Shown: piece by piece, positions 9,200 through 18,117 of the stretch
How positions within the stretch are numbered: position 1 is the stretch's first letter
How the letters are laid out: each line of letters opens with the position of its first letter
NCBI RefSeq assembly: GCF_018131225.1
Contig: NZ_JAFCMM010000001.1
Location: 1,302,001 to 1,366,000, forward strand
DNA length: 64,000 bases
Direction of reading: 5' to 3'
Origin: Bradyrhizobium sp. U87765 SZCCT0048
GTDB lineage: Bacteria > Pseudomonadota > Alphaproteobacteria > Rhizobiales > Xanthobacteraceae
Notes under the pieces: model-generated
Seen by the model: the letters and a program-made list of their open reading frames with translations, nothing else
Database searches by the model: none
Told to the model about the DNA's origin: nothing
Position numbers and translations under genes: made by a program

Positions 9200-9228
9200 T
9201 TGACACGCCGTCACTGAAAATTTAGAAC
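9200..9228 (+). promoter_or_regulatory. Candidate sigma-70 promoter of the ABC permease operon
   Basis: A perfect TTGACA box at 9200-9205 is followed after 17 bases by TAGAAC at 9223-9228, a weak -10. The palindrome at 9222-9235 covers the -10 box, the classical arrangement for repression. A TATAAT at 9252-9257 is also present but has no -35 at proper spacing. Confidence 0.5.
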
Positions 9229-9235
9229 GATCTAA
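9222..9235. promoter_or_regulatory. 14-bp near-palindrome, candidate LacI-family operator (copy 2)
   Basis: TTAGAACGATCTAA differs from the perfect palindrome at 3076-3089 at one base. It overlaps the predicted -10 box of the ABC permease operon. Its position 138 bases after the LacI gene stop, in front of the importer genes, supports autoregional control by that regulator. Confidence 0.7.
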
Positions 9236-9355
9236 TAAGGGAAATATCCCATATAATGCGAAGGGAGGTTCCATGGCTGCTCGCAGCTTGCGCCCGCCGC
9301 CGGTCTCGACAGATGTGCGCCGTCACGCCCTGCGCTCTCGCTAGCGGAGCAGGCC

Positions 9356-10366
9356 ATGCTGCGCTTCATCGTTTCGCGGCTCGGATTGACGATCGTGATG
9401 GCGCTCCTTGCCACGTTGATCATCTTCCTGATCGCCAACATGGTCCCCGGTGATCCGATCCTCGCCCAGCTCGGCGACGTCGCCGCATCCAACAAGGAAT
9501 TTGTCGCCGAGTGGCGCGCCAAGTGGGGGCTCGATCTGCCGCTGTGGGAGCGTTATTTCATCTTCCTCAAAGGACTGCTCCACGGCGATCTCGGCATTTC
9601 GATCTCGTCCCAGCGCCCGGTGTTGCAGGACATCGCGCAATTCGCTCCGGCGACGCTGGAGCTCGCCACCATCAGCTTCCTGCTTGCCCTCGTCATCGGC
9701 ATTCCGCTCGGCATCGTCGCCGCCGTGCGCCGCGACAGCTGGATCGACCATCTGGCGCGCATGGTGTCGCTGATCGGCGTCTCCTCCCCCACCTTCTGGC
9801 TCGCCTTCATCGTGCTGGCGATCTTCTATGGCGGCCTGGAGATCGCACCGGGGCCCGGGCGCCTCGATCCCATCGCCTTCCCGCCTCCCACCGTCACCGG
9901 ACTGATGCTGATCGACACCCTCTTCGCCGGCGACTGGGACACATTCCGCGACGCCGCCGCCCATCTCGTACTGCCGTCGATCGTGCTCGCCGCCGCGACA
10001 CTCGGGCTGATCACGCGAACCACCCGCGCGAGCATGCTCGAGAGCATCCAGCAGGATTACGTCCGCGTCGCCCGCGCCAAGGGCCTCAAGCCGCGGACGA
10101 TCATCATGGGTCATGTGCTTCCCAACGCGCTGATCCCGGTGGTGACGCTCGGCGGCCTCGCCTACGCCAACCTGCTCACCGGCGCGGTGATGACCGAGAC
10201 CGTGTTCTCCTGGCCGGGCCTCGGCCGCTACACGTTCCGCAGCGCCGCCACACTCGACATGCCGGCCATCATGGGCATCACACTGATCGTCGCGCTGGTC
10301 TACCTGCTGGTCAACCTCCTGACCGACATCAGCTATGCGCTGCTCGATCCCCGGGTGAACCGATGA
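9356..10366 (+). CDS. ABC transporter permease, DppB/OppB type
   Basis: A 336-residue inner-membrane permease. The first membrane segment starts almost at the N-terminus (LRFIVSRLGLTIVMALLATL), followed by the family motif region VPGDPI and a cytoplasmic EAA-type loop reading ARAKGLKPRTIIMGHVLPNAL. The C-terminus TDISYALLDPRVN is diagnostic of DppB/OppB proteins. It forms the channel with the DppC-type partner whose ATG overlaps its stop (10363-10366). A GGAG ribosome site lies about 7 bases before the ATG. It is the first gene of a probable operon running to 17439. Confidence 0.93.
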   Translation: MLRFIVSRLGLTIVMALLATLIIFLIANMVPGDPILAQLGDVAASNKEFVAEWRAKWGLDLPLWERYFIFLKGLLHGDLGISISSQRPVLQDIAQFAPATLELATISFLLALVIGIPLGIVAAVRRDSWIDHLARMVSLIGVSSPTFWLAFIVLAIFYGGLEIAPGPGRLDPIAFPPPTVTGLMLIDTLFAGDWDTFRDAAAHLVLPSIVLAAATLGLITRTTRASMLESIQQDYVRVARAKGLKPRTIIMGHVLPNALIPVVTLGGLAYANLLTGAVMTETVFSWPGLGRYTFRSAATLDMPAIMGITLIVALVYLLVNLLTDISYALLDPRVNR

Positions 10367-11244
10367 GCATCACCGTCGATCAATCGCCGGCGGCGCCTGC
10401 AGTCCAGGCTGTGCCTACCGCCGCCCAGCGTTGGCGCCGGCGCTACGGCCTCCCCGCCTTCGGCGGAGCCATCGTGGTGCTGTGGCTGCTGATCGCGCTG
10501 GCGGCACCGCTGTTGACGCCCTACGCGCCCGACTTCGTCGACGTCGCCAACCGCCTGCAGCCGCCGTCCGCCGCACACTGGCTCGGCACTGATGTGCTCG
10601 GACGCGACGTGCTCACCCGCCTGCTCTACGGCGCGCGCGTGTCGCTCAGCACGGCGTTGCTGGTCGTGTTGCTGGGGGCGCTGTTCGGCACGCTGGTCGG
10701 CGGCATGGCCGCCTACGCCCGCGGCTGGACCGAGAACCTCATCATGCGGATGACCGACCTCGTGCTGTGCTTTCCGCCGATCATCCTCGCGCTGGCAATC
10801 GCAGCGGCGCTCGGCATCGGCGCGTTCAACACCATGATCGCCATGCTGATCGTGTGGTGGCCGAAGTTCGCGCGTCTCGCCCACAGCCTGGTGCTGGTGC
10901 AGCGGTCGCAAGAGTATGTCGAGGCCGCCGTCGTGATGGGCTTCGCGCCGTCGCGCATCCTGCTGCGCCACATCATCCCCAATGCCGTCGGTCCGCTCGT
11001 GGTGCTGGTGACGCTGGATCTCGGCAACGCCATCATGACATTCGCCGGCCTGTCGTTCCTCGGCCTCGGCGTCGTTCCGCCGACCCCGGAATGGGGCTCG
11101 ATGGTCGCCGAAGGGCGCGAACTCGTGCAGCAATGGTGGGTCGCCACCTTTCCGGGCCTTGCGATCCTGACGGTGGTGCTCGGCTTCAACTTCCTCGGCG
11201 ACGGCGTTCGCGACTGGCTCGACCCGAAGGCGCGCATGCGATGA
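10363..11244 (+). CDS. ABC transporter permease, DppC/OppC type
   Basis: A 293-residue second permease subunit. It has the N-terminal OppC-type cytoplasmic and first membrane segment, then LLTPYAPDFVD and the family signature HWLGTDVLGRDVLTRLLYGAR. The EAA loop reads AAVVMGFAPSRILLRHIIPNA. The C-terminus ends with the typical NFLGDGVRDWLDPKAR. The ATG overlaps the upstream stop as ATGA, and its own stop overlaps the ATG of the ATPase gene in the same way. The three products should therefore be made in step. Confidence 0.93.
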   Translation: MSITVDQSPAAPAVQAVPTAAQRWRRRYGLPAFGGAIVVLWLLIALAAPLLTPYAPDFVDVANRLQPPSAAHWLGTDVLGRDVLTRLLYGARVSLSTALLVVLLGALFGTLVGGMAAYARGWTENLIMRMTDLVLCFPPIILALAIAAALGIGAFNTMIAMLIVWWPKFARLAHSLVLVQRSQEYVEAAVVMGFAPSRILLRHIIPNAVGPLVVLVTLDLGNAIMTFAGLSFLGLGVVPPTPEWGSMVAEGRELVQQWWVATFPGLAILTVVLGFNFLGDGVRDWLDPKARMR

Positions 11245-13319
11245 GAGATGGCATGACGATCAGCAGCGGCAGTCCTGCCCCAGCCGTCCCGGCGCTGGAC
11301 GTGCGCGATCTCAGGACGCAGGTCTTCACCGACGAGGGCATCGTCCGCGCGGTCGACGGCGTCAGCTTCACGGTCGGCGCCGGCGAGACGCTGGGCATCG
11401 TCGGCGAGTCCGGTTCGGGCAAGAGCATTACGGCGCTGAGCCTGATGCGCCTGCTCGAGGAGCCGAGCCGCGTGGTCGGCGGCGAGGTCCGCTTCCAGGG
11501 CCGCGACCTGCTCAAGGCGAGCCCTGACGAACTGCGCAGCCTGCGCGGCGATCGCCTGGCCATGGTGTTCCAGAACCCGATGACCTCGCTCAACCCGGTG
11601 CTGAAGATCGCCCGCCAGCTGGTCGAAACGATGGTGGTGCACGGCCGCTACAGCCCCGAGCAGGCGGGACAGCGGGCCGTCAGCCTGCTCGGCCGCATGG
11701 GAGTGAGCGCCCCGGAACGCGCGGTGGACAGCTACCCTCACCAGTTTTCGGGTGGCATGCGCCAGCGCGTGATGCTCGCGCTCGGCATGAGCAACGAGCC
11801 GTCGCTGCTGATCGCCGACGAGCCGACGACCGCGCTCGACGTCACCATTCAGGCCCAGATCCTCGAGCTGCTGCGGGAGCTCAACCAGGACTTTGGCACG
11901 GCCATCGTGCTGATCAGCCACGATCTCGGCGTCATCGCCCGTGTCTGCAGCCGCACCATCGTGATGTATGGCGGCGAGGTCGTCGAGGACGGCCCGACTG
12001 AGGACCTGCTGGCCGATCCCCGCCATCCCTACACCTGGGCGCTGATCAACGCCGTGCCGCGCATGGACGATGCCGCGTCAACGAGCCGGCGTCTCACCAC
12101 TATCGACGGCCAGCCGCCGGACCCGCTCAACCATCCGCCGGGCTGCCGCTTCGCCGAGCGCTGCCCGTTCCGGGTCGCCCAGTGCGACGTCCATCCCGAG
12201 CTCGCCGAGGTGCTGCCCGAGCGCAAGGCGCGCTGCTGGGTCACCCAGCGCGGCGCGGCCTTGACGCCACGGACCCGCGCCGAGCCGGCCGCCGTCGTGT
12301 CCGCCGAACGGCCAGAGCCCGTCGCGCGCGCCGAGGCCGCGCCAATCCTTCAGGTGCGCGGGCTGGTCAAGCGCTTTGCGCTGCCGCGGCGCGGCTTCTT
12401 CGAAGCGCCGCGCTTCGTCCACGCCGTCGACCATGTCGACCTCGACGTTCGGCGCGGCGAGACTGTCGGCCTGGTCGGCGAATCCGGCTGCGGCAAGTCC
12501 ACGCTCGCTCGCAATGTCATCCGCATCCACACGCCCGATGCCGGCGACATCCTGTTCGACGGCCAGAACATCGCGCGCAGCTCGCAGAAGGAGATCCGGC
12601 CTCTTCGCAAGCGGATGCAGATGGTGTTCCAGGACCCCTACGCTTCGCTCAATCCGCGCATGAGTGTCGCCGAGATTCTGGGCGAGCCGCTACGCTTCCA
12701 TGGCCTCGTCAGCACGTCTGCGGAGGTCCGCAGCCGCATCGACGAGCTATTGCGCACCGTCGGATTGAATCCGAAGTCGGCGCAGCGCTATCCCCATGAG
12801 TTCTCGGGTGGGCAGCGCCAACGCATCTCGATCGCGCGCGCCCTCGCCGTCGACCCCGAATTCATTGTCGCCGACGAGCCGATCTCCGCCCTCGACGTCA
12901 ACATCCAGGCGCAGATCATCAACCTGATGCTCGATCTGCAGGAACGCTTCGCGCTGACTTACCTGTTCATCGCCCATGATCTCGCCGTGGTGCGCCACAT
13001 CTCCAACCGCATCGTGGTGCTCTACCTCGGCAAGGTGATGGAGATCGCCCCGTCCGACGCGATTTTCACCCGCCCCCTGCACCCCTACACCCGCTATCTG
13101 ATCTCGGCTGTGCCTATTCCCGACGCCGCAGTCGAGCGGGCGCGACGGCACGTCCAGCTCGGCGGCGAGCCGCCGAGCGCCATCGCGCCGCCGTCGGGCT
13201 GCCGCTTCCGTACGCGCTGCCCGATCGCAAAGCCCGTCTGCGCCAGCACGCCGCCGCCTCTGACCGAACATGCCGCCGGCCATTTCGCCGCCTGCCATTT
13301 CCCTGACCAGCTCAACTAG
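11241..13319 (+). CDS. Fused dual ABC ATPase, DppD-DppF type
   Basis: A 692-residue protein carrying two complete ATPase domains, as in glutathione importer GsiA. Domain 1 has Walker A GESGSGKS (55-62), signature FSGGMRQR (168-175) and Walker B LLIADEP (188-194). Domain 2 has Walker [10 protein letters not shown] (412-420), signature FSGGQRQR (520-527) and Walker B FIVADEP (540-546). Each half ends in the oligopeptide-type C-terminal region with spaced cysteines (301, 307 and 314 in the first). The start at 11241 overlaps the permease stop by 4 bases. In many relatives these domains are separate D and F subunits, so this is a fusion that would act as a single ATPase subunit. Confidence 0.93.
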   Translation: MRDGMTISSGSPAPAVPALDVRDLRTQVFTDEGIVRAVDGVSFTVGAGETLGIVGESGSGKSITALSLMRLLEEPSRVVGGEVRFQGRDLLKASPDELRSLRGDRLAMVFQNPMTSLNPVLKIARQLVETMVVHGRYSPEQAGQRAVSLLGRMGVSAPERAVDSYPHQFSGGMRQRVMLALGMSNEPSLLIADEPTTALDVTIQAQILELLRELNQDFGTAIVLISHDLGVIARVCSRTIVMYGGEVVEDGPTEDLLADPRHPYTWALINAVPRMDDAASTSRRLTTIDGQPPDPLNHPPGCRFAERCPFRVAQCDVHPELAEVLPERKARCWVTQRGAALTPRTRAEPAAVVSAERPEPVARAEAAPILQVRGLVKRFALPRRGFFEAPRFVHAVDHVDLDVRRGETVGLVGESGCGKSTLARNVIRIHTPDAGDILFDGQNIARSSQKEIRPLRKRMQMVFQDPYASLNPRMSVAEILGEPLRFHGLVSTSAEVRSRIDELLRTVGLNPKSAQRYPHEFSGGQRQRISIARALAVDPEFIVADEPISALDVNIQAQIINLMLDLQERFALTYLFIAHDLAVVRHISNRIVVLYLGKVMEIAPSDAIFTRPLHPYTRYLISAVPIPDAAVERARRHVQLGGEPPSAIAPPSGCRFRTRCPIAKPVCASTPPPLTEHAAGHFAACHFPDQLN

Positions 13320-13327
13320 GAGGCACC

Positions 13328-14941
13328 GTGCAACGCGTCACTGCCGACGAAGCCGTCCAGCTCATCCGCTCCAACGACACCGTTGTCATCGGCGGTTCCG
13401 GCGGCGGCCATGCCGTGCCGGAAGCGCTGATGGCCGCCGTCGAGCGCCGCTTCCTGAGTGAGGGCCAGCCACGCAATATCACCGCCGTGCATCCCGTCGG
13501 CCTCGGCGACGGCGCCACGCGCGGCGCCAACCACTTCGCCCATGAAGGCCTGCTCAAGCGGATCGTCTGCGGCACCTTCGTCAATTCGCCGAGGATCTCG
13601 GATCTGGCGATCGCCGACAAGATCGAGGGCTATACCCTGCCGCAAGGCGCGCTGTCGCAGCTGATGCGCGAAATCGCCGCCGGCCGCCCGGGCCTCATCA
13701 CCAAGACCGGCCTGCACACCTTTGTTGATCCCCGCCACGGCGGCGGCCGCCAGAGCAAGTGCGCGCCCGAAGGCCTCGTCGAGCTCATCGACTTCCGCGG
13801 CGACGAATACCTGTTCTACAAGCCGTTCCACATCGACGTGTGCTTCCTGCGCGGCACCACCGCCGACGAGGACGGCAACATCACGATGGAGCAGGAGGCG
13901 GTGTTCCTGGAGATGCTGTCGGAGGCCCAGGCCACCAGGCGCTGCGGCGGCATCGTGATCGTCCAGGTCAAGCGCATGGCGAAACGCGGCACGCTGCCGC
14001 CGAAGGCAGTGAAGATCCCCGGCATTCTCGTCGACTTCGTCGTCGTCGAACCAACCCAGTGGCAGACCTATGAGGTCGAGTACAGCCCGTCCTACGCCGG
14101 CGAGCTGCGCATGCCGCTGTCCGACATCCCGCTGCTGCCGCTCGACGCCCGCAAGGTCATCGCCCGCCGCGCCGCGCTCGAGCTGTTTCCCGGCGCAATC
14201 TGCAATCTCGGATCCGGCATCTCGACCGGGATCGCCAATGTCGGCGCCGAGGAAGGCATCCTCGACGAGGTCTGCTTCACCAACGAGCAAGGTCTCGTCG
14301 GCGGCGCGCCGGCCTCCGGAGGCGATGCCGGCGCTGCGCGCAACTACGCCGCGGTAATCGACCAGCCCTACCAGTTCGACTTCTACGACGGCGGCGGCCT
14401 CGATCTCGCGTTCCTGTCGTTTGCCGAGGTCGATGCCGCGGGCAACGTCAACGTCAGCCGGTTCGGCAAACGCATCGTCGGTCCCGGCGGCTTCATCAAC
14501 ATCAGCCAGAATGCCAAGACCGTGGTCTTCAGCGGCACCTTCACCGCCGGCAAGTCGGAGATCGGCTGGCCGGGCGGCCGCATGCAGCTCGTGCGCGACG
14601 GCGATCATCCCAAGTTCGTCGCCAATGTCGAGCAGATCACCTACAGCGGGCCCTATGGCAGCCGGCGACGCCAGCACGTGCTCTATGTCACCGAACGGGC
14701 GGTCTTTCAGCTCACCGAGCGCGGCGTGGAGTTGATCGAGATTGCGCCGGGCGCCGACGTCGAACGGGACGTCATCGGCCGGATGGGTTTCCGTCCGATC
14801 ATCTCCGCCGCGCTGAAAACCATGGACCCGCGCCTGTTCCGACCTGAGCCGTTGCAGCTCGCAGCAGACCTTGCCGCACGGCCACGCAGCGACACGCCTG
14901 CCCGCGAGCGGGCGCGCGCCGTCGCCGGAGCGGGCCGATGA
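13328..14941 (+). CDS. Acyl-CoA:carboxylate CoA-transferase (family I, propionate CoA-transferase-like)
   Basis: A 537-residue protein in which the alpha and beta halves of a family I CoA-transferase are fused. The catalytic glutamate region reads FTNEQGLVGGAPASGGD, making Glu320 the probable nucleophile; upstream are GSGISTG (296-302) and GAEEGILDEV. The start codon is GTG, supported by a perfect AGGAGG site at 13318-13323 that overlaps the stop of the ATPase gene. It would move CoA from a donor such as acetyl-CoA to the imported or oxidised acid, so the compound could enter beta-oxidation without ATP. The downstream gene overlaps by 4 bases. Confidence 0.88.
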   Translation: MQRVTADEAVQLIRSNDTVVIGGSGGGHAVPEALMAAVERRFLSEGQPRNITAVHPVGLGDGATRGANHFAHEGLLKRIVCGTFVNSPRISDLAIADKIEGYTLPQGALSQLMREIAAGRPGLITKTGLHTFVDPRHGGGRQSKCAPEGLVELIDFRGDEYLFYKPFHIDVCFLRGTTADEDGNITMEQEAVFLEMLSEAQATRRCGGIVIVQVKRMAKRGTLPPKAVKIPGILVDFVVVEPTQWQTYEVEYSPSYAGELRMPLSDIPLLPLDARKVIARRAALELFPGAICNLGSGISTGIANVGAEEGILDEVCFTNEQGLVGGAPASGGDAGAARNYAAVIDQPYQFDFYDGGGLDLAFLSFAEVDAAGNVNVSRFGKRIVGPGGFINISQNAKTVVFSGTFTAGKSEIGWPGGRMQLVRDGDHPKFVANVEQITYSGPYGSRRRQHVLYVTERAVFQLTERGVELIEIAPGADVERDVIGRMGFRPIISAALKTMDPRLFRPEPLQLAADLAARPRSDTPARERARAVAGAGR

Positions 14942-15777
14942 CAAATACGGCCATGACCGAACGCAACCCGGCCGAGCAGATCATCATCGACGGCACCACG
15001 CGCCTGTTCGCCATCATCGGTGACCCGATCGCCCAGGTGAAGTCACCACGCGTGCTCAATCCACGCTTTGTCGCCACCGGCATGGATGCGGTGATGATAC
15101 CGGTCAACGTCAGGCCCGATCATTTCGAGGCGACCGTGCGCGGGCTGATGGCGATCGGCAACCTCGACGGCATCGTCGTCACCGTGCCCTACAAGAGCCG
15201 CATCCTGCCGCTGATCGACGACGTGCTGCCGATGGCGCAGCAAGTCGGCGCCGCCAACGCGCTCCGGCGCGAGCCGGATGGCCGCTGGTGCGGCGACATG
15301 TTCGACGGCCGCGGCCTGGTGCGCGGCCTCGGCAAAGCGGACGTCAGGCTCGCCGGTCGGCGCGTCATGCTGATCGGCGCAGGCGGCGCCGGCAGCGCCG
15401 TCGCGGTCGCGCTCGCCGACGCCGGCATCGCCGCGCTGACGATCTTCGACGTCGATGCGGACAAGGCGACGGCGCTCGCGGACCGTGCCCGCAGTGCCTA
15501 TCCGGCATGTGCCGTGCGCGCCGGCGCCGTCGATCTCGCCGGTCACGACACGCTGATCAACGCCACACCGATCGGCATGGCTCCGGGCGACGGCCTGCCG
15601 GCGCCGATCGACGGACTTTCAGCCGACACGATGGTGGTCGACGTCATCATCAAGCCGGAGGTCACGCCCCTGCTCGCCGCCTCCCGAGCGCGCGGCTGCC
15701 GCACCTTCAATGGCCGCATCATGCTCGAAGGCCAGGCGGACGAGCTCGCCGCCTTCTTTGGCGCCGGAATGAACTGA
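14938..15777 (+). CDS. Shikimate/quinate dehydrogenase-like protein (AroE family)
   Basis: A 279-residue AroE-fold protein. The substrate-domain motifs are GDPIAQVKSP (28-37), VTVPYKSRIL with the catalytic Lys86, and ANALR with Asn107; the catalytic Asp is in DMFDGRG (Asp123 by alignment with NTDG). The cofactor motif GAGGAG is at 147-152. Its place in a CoA-linked catabolic operon, between a CoA-transferase and a MaoC gene, argues against the aromatic biosynthesis role. It may instead oxidise or reduce a hydroxylated cyclic acid. ATGA overlap with the upstream gene indicates co-translation. The exact substrate is not predictable. Confidence 0.85.
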   Translation: MTNTAMTERNPAEQIIIDGTTRLFAIIGDPIAQVKSPRVLNPRFVATGMDAVMIPVNVRPDHFEATVRGLMAIGNLDGIVVTVPYKSRILPLIDDVLPMAQQVGAANALRREPDGRWCGDMFDGRGLVRGLGKADVRLAGRRVMLIGAGGAGSAVAVALADAGIAALTIFDVDADKATALADRARSAYPACAVRAGAVDLAGHDTLINATPIGMAPGDGLPAPIDGLSADTMVVDVIIKPEVTPLLAASRARGCRTFNGRIMLEGQADELAAFFGAGMN

Positions 15778-15823
15778 CTTGAAGTGAGCCGACTTGAAGC
15801 AAACCGACCTGGAGTGAACTGAC
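15772..15823. repeat. 15-bp imperfect tandem repeat (3.5 copies) at the gene junction
   Basis: Units start at 15772, 15787 and 15802, with a partial unit at 15817-15823. They follow the pattern AACTGACTTGAAGTG with 3-5 differences between copies. The first unit contains the TGA stop of the AroE-like gene and the partial unit abuts the ATG of the MaoC gene. Only the third unit has changed GAAG to GGAG, giving the ribosome site for the downstream gene. Confidence 0.8.
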
Positions 15824-16261
15824 ATGGACACCTTTCTCAAGGTGGGAGAGACCGCGACCTTCGCCAAGACGATCACGGAGGCCGATCTCGTGCTGTTCGC
15901 CGGGCTGACCGGCGATTTCGATCCGCTTCATGTCAACGAGCAGTACGCCCGCTCGACGCCGTTCGGACGCCGGATCGCCCACGGCGCTCTTGTCATGGGG
16001 TTGCTGTCGACCACGGCCTCGATGATGTCGCGCCGCTCCGTCGAGCGCGGTTCGACGGCGACCTCCGTGTCCCTTGGCTACGACCGGATCCGCTTCACCC
16101 GCCCGGTGTTCATCAACGACACGCTGACGGCAAGCTACACCATCGAGGAGATCGACGTCGCCGCGGGGCGGTCGCGCTCGCGTGTCGAGGTGGTCAACCA
16201 GGACGGCGAGCCGTGTCTGGTCGGCACGCACATCATGAAATGGGTGGCTGCAACTCACTGA
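15824..16261 (+). CDS. MaoC-like (R)-specific enoyl-CoA hydratase family protein
   Basis: A 145-residue single hot-dog protein of PhaJ size. The hydratase-2 motif is clear: [18 protein letters not shown], then [15 protein letters not shown]. It has the Asp and His of R-hydratases (Asp in GDFDP, His in LHVN). It should add or remove water at a 2-enoyl-CoA, either in the degradation pathway or to supply (R)-3-hydroxyacyl-CoA. The gene follows a 15-bp tandem repeat whose last full copy provides a GGAG site 9 bases from the ATG. The acyl-CoA dehydrogenase follows 32 bases later. Confidence 0.85.
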   Translation: MDTFLKVGETATFAKTITEADLVLFAGLTGDFDPLHVNEQYARSTPFGRRIAHGALVMGLLSTTASMMSRRSVERGSTATSVSLGYDRIRFTRPVFINDTLTASYTIEEIDVAAGRSRSRVEVVNQDGEPCLVGTHIMKWVAATH

Positions 16262-16293
16262 CCACCGCCGGACCCACCCTGAAAGCCCAAGCC

Positions 16294-17439
16294 ATGCAAT
16301 TGACCGAGACCCACCGCGAAATCCGCCAGACCGCTCGCCGCTTTGCCGAGCAGGTCGTCCGCCCGCAGGCGGAAGCCCTGGATCGCGACGAGGCTTTCCC
16401 CCACGACATCTACAAGGCCATGGGAGAGCTCGGCCTGTTCGGCATCACCGCGCCCGCCGAGATTGGCGGCGCCGGCCTCGACGCCCTGTCCTACGCACTG
16501 GTGATGGAGGAGCTGTCACGCGGCTATTCGTCGGTCGCCGACCAGTGCGGCCTCTACGAGCTGATCGCGACCCTTCTCGCGGTGCACGGCAGCGTCGAGC
16601 AGCAGAACAAATGGCTGCCGCGCCTGCTGCGCGCCGAACTGCGCCCGGCCTACTGCATCACCGAGGCCGATGCAGGCACGGACGTCTCCGGTATCAAGAC
16701 CTCCGCCGAGCGCACGTCCACCGGCTGGCGTCTCAACGGCTCCAAGCTCTGGATCCACAATGCGCCCGTCGCCGACGTCGGCTTCGTGCTCGCCCGCACC
16801 GACAAGGCCGCCGGCAAGCGCGGCATGAGCATCTTCATCGTCGAGTTCGACCGGCCCGGCGTGTCGCGCGGCGCCAAGGAACACAAGATGGGGCAGCGCG
16901 CGTCCCAGGTCGGCGCGCTGCACTTCGAGAATGTCGAGCTTCCTGCCGATGCCCTGCTCGGCGCCGAGGGCCGCGGCTTCCACATCATGATGAGCGCCCT
17001 CGACAAGGGCCGGATCGGCATCGCAGCGCTTGCGGTCGGTATCGCCCAGGCCGGCCTCGAGGCCGCGCTGGAGTACGCCGGCACCCGCAAGCAGTTCGGC
17101 CAGCGCGTCGTCGATTTTCAGGGCCTGCAGTGGATGCTCGCCGACATGGCCAAGGACATCACCGCGGCCCGTCTCCTGGTCCATCAGGCGGCACGCACCC
17201 TCGATGCCGGCGAACCGGCGACGATCTACTGCTCGATGGCCAAGTGCTTTGCCGCCGACGTCGCCGTCGCCCAGACGGCCAACGCGGTGCAGATCTTCGG
17301 CGGCAGCGGCTACATCCGCGGCTTCGAGGTCGAGCGGCTCTACCGCGACGCCAAGATTACCCAGATCTATGAGGGCACCAACCAGATCCAGCGCTCGATC
17401 ATCGCCCGCGAGCTGCTGACCAACGGCATTCCAGCCTGA
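16294..17439 (+). CDS. Acyl-CoA dehydrogenase
   Basis: A 381-residue FAD enzyme. The first signature reads [14 protein letters not shown] and the second is the C-terminal [18 protein letters not shown], in which Glu360 corresponds to the catalytic base of short- and medium-chain enzymes. The ATG at 16294 fits the normal family N-terminus ([17 protein letters not shown]); longer in-frame forms would overlap the MaoC gene. It makes the 2,3-double bond of an acyl-CoA and is the last gene of the operon that begins with the ABC permeases. Together with the hydratases and CoA-transferase it forms a near-complete beta-oxidation set lacking only a thiolase. Confidence 0.92.
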   Translation: MQLTETHREIRQTARRFAEQVVRPQAEALDRDEAFPHDIYKAMGELGLFGITAPAEIGGAGLDALSYALVMEELSRGYSSVADQCGLYELIATLLAVHGSVEQQNKWLPRLLRAELRPAYCITEADAGTDVSGIKTSAERTSTGWRLNGSKLWIHNAPVADVGFVLARTDKAAGKRGMSIFIVEFDRPGVSRGAKEHKMGQRASQVGALHFENVELPADALLGAEGRGFHIMMSALDKGRIGIAALAVGIAQAGLEAALEYAGTRKQFGQRVVDFQGLQWMLADMAKDITAARLLVHQAARTLDAGEPATIYCSMAKCFAADVAVAQTANAVQIFGGSGYIRGFEVERLYRDAKITQIYEGTNQIQRSIIARELLTNGIPA

Positions 17440-17454
17440 GCCACCGGACGGCGG

Positions 17455-18084
17455 TCACCGCGTACCGTAGGCACGGTCCCCCGCATCGCCGAGGCCCGGG
17501 ATGATGAACGCCTTGTCGTCGAGCCCCTCGTCGATCGCCGCTGTCCATACCGGCACATCCGGATGAAGGCCACGCAGCCGCTCGATCCCTTCGGGGGCGG
17601 CCAGGAGGCACACCACGCGGATCTCCCTGGCGCCCCGCTCCTTGAGGCGGTCGACAGCGGCCACCGCAGTGTTCGCCGTCGCCAGGACCGGCGACACGAC
17701 GATCGCGAGACGCTCATGCAGATCGGAGGGGGCCTTGAAGAAGTATTCGACGGCAGTGAAGGTCTCGGGATCGCGATAGAGGCCAATATGGGCAACACGC
17801 GCTGTCGGCACGAGATCGAGCATGCCGTCGACGAAGGTCACGCCGGCACGCAACACCGGCACGAACACCAGCTTCTTGCCTGCGATCCTGGCCGACTGCA
17901 TCCGCGCCAGCGGCGTCTCGACCTCGACCTCGGTCAACGGCAGGTCGCGCGTGACCTCGTAGCACAGCAGCATGCCGATTTCCTTGAGCAACTCCCGGAA
18001 CGACTTGGTCGAGATCGACTTGTCGCGGATCAGCGTGACCTTGTGCTGCACCAGCGGGTGATCGACAATCGTGACGCCGTCCAT
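17455..18084 (-). CDS. upp: Uracil phosphoribosyltransferase (URC-associated form)
   Basis: A 209-residue type I phosphoribosyltransferase of Upp type. The C-terminal uracil-binding region is intact ([17 protein letters not shown]), as is the YFFKAPSD segment (114-121). The PRPP loop is unusual: residues 130-139 read [10 protein letters not shown] where ordinary Upp has DPMLATGGS, so the normal Asp and the Gly-Gly pair are replaced. It lies 33 bases after a DUF1688 gene, itself after a GTP-cyclohydrolase-II-like gene, the three-gene signature of URC uracil catabolism. It would convert uracil and PRPP to UMP as the entry step. Convergent with the acyl-CoA dehydrogenase, 15 bases apart. Confidence 0.88.
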   Translation of the reverse strand: MDGVTIVDHPLVQHKVTLIRDKSISTKSFRELLKEIGMLLCYEVTRDLPLTEVEVETPLARMQSARIAGKKLVFVPVLRAGVTFVDGMLDLVPTARVAHIGLYRDPETFTAVEYFFKAPSDLHERLAIVVSPVLATANTAVAAVDRLKERGAREIRVVCLLAAPEGIERLRGLHPDVPVWTAAIDEGLDDKAFIIPGLGDAGDRAYGTR

Positions 18085-18117
18085 GGCTGTCTCCGTGCGC
18101 TGCGTTTCTTGATTGCT

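Noticed and set aside
9252..9257. Perfect TATAAT upstream of the ABC permease operon
   Set aside because: No -35 element at 16-18 bases; the TTGACA at 9200 pairs better with the box at 9223.
9511..10362. Long open frame upstream of and in frame with the DppC-type permease
   Set aside because: It runs antagonistically through the DppB-type gene in another frame and is Arg/Pro-rich, a typical high-GC shadow; the true start is the ATG at 10363.
10333..12026. Long minus-strand open frames opposite the ABC permease/ATPase genes
   Set aside because: They are His/Gln/Asp/Arg-rich antisense frames of strongly conserved transporter genes, caused by high GC codon bias.
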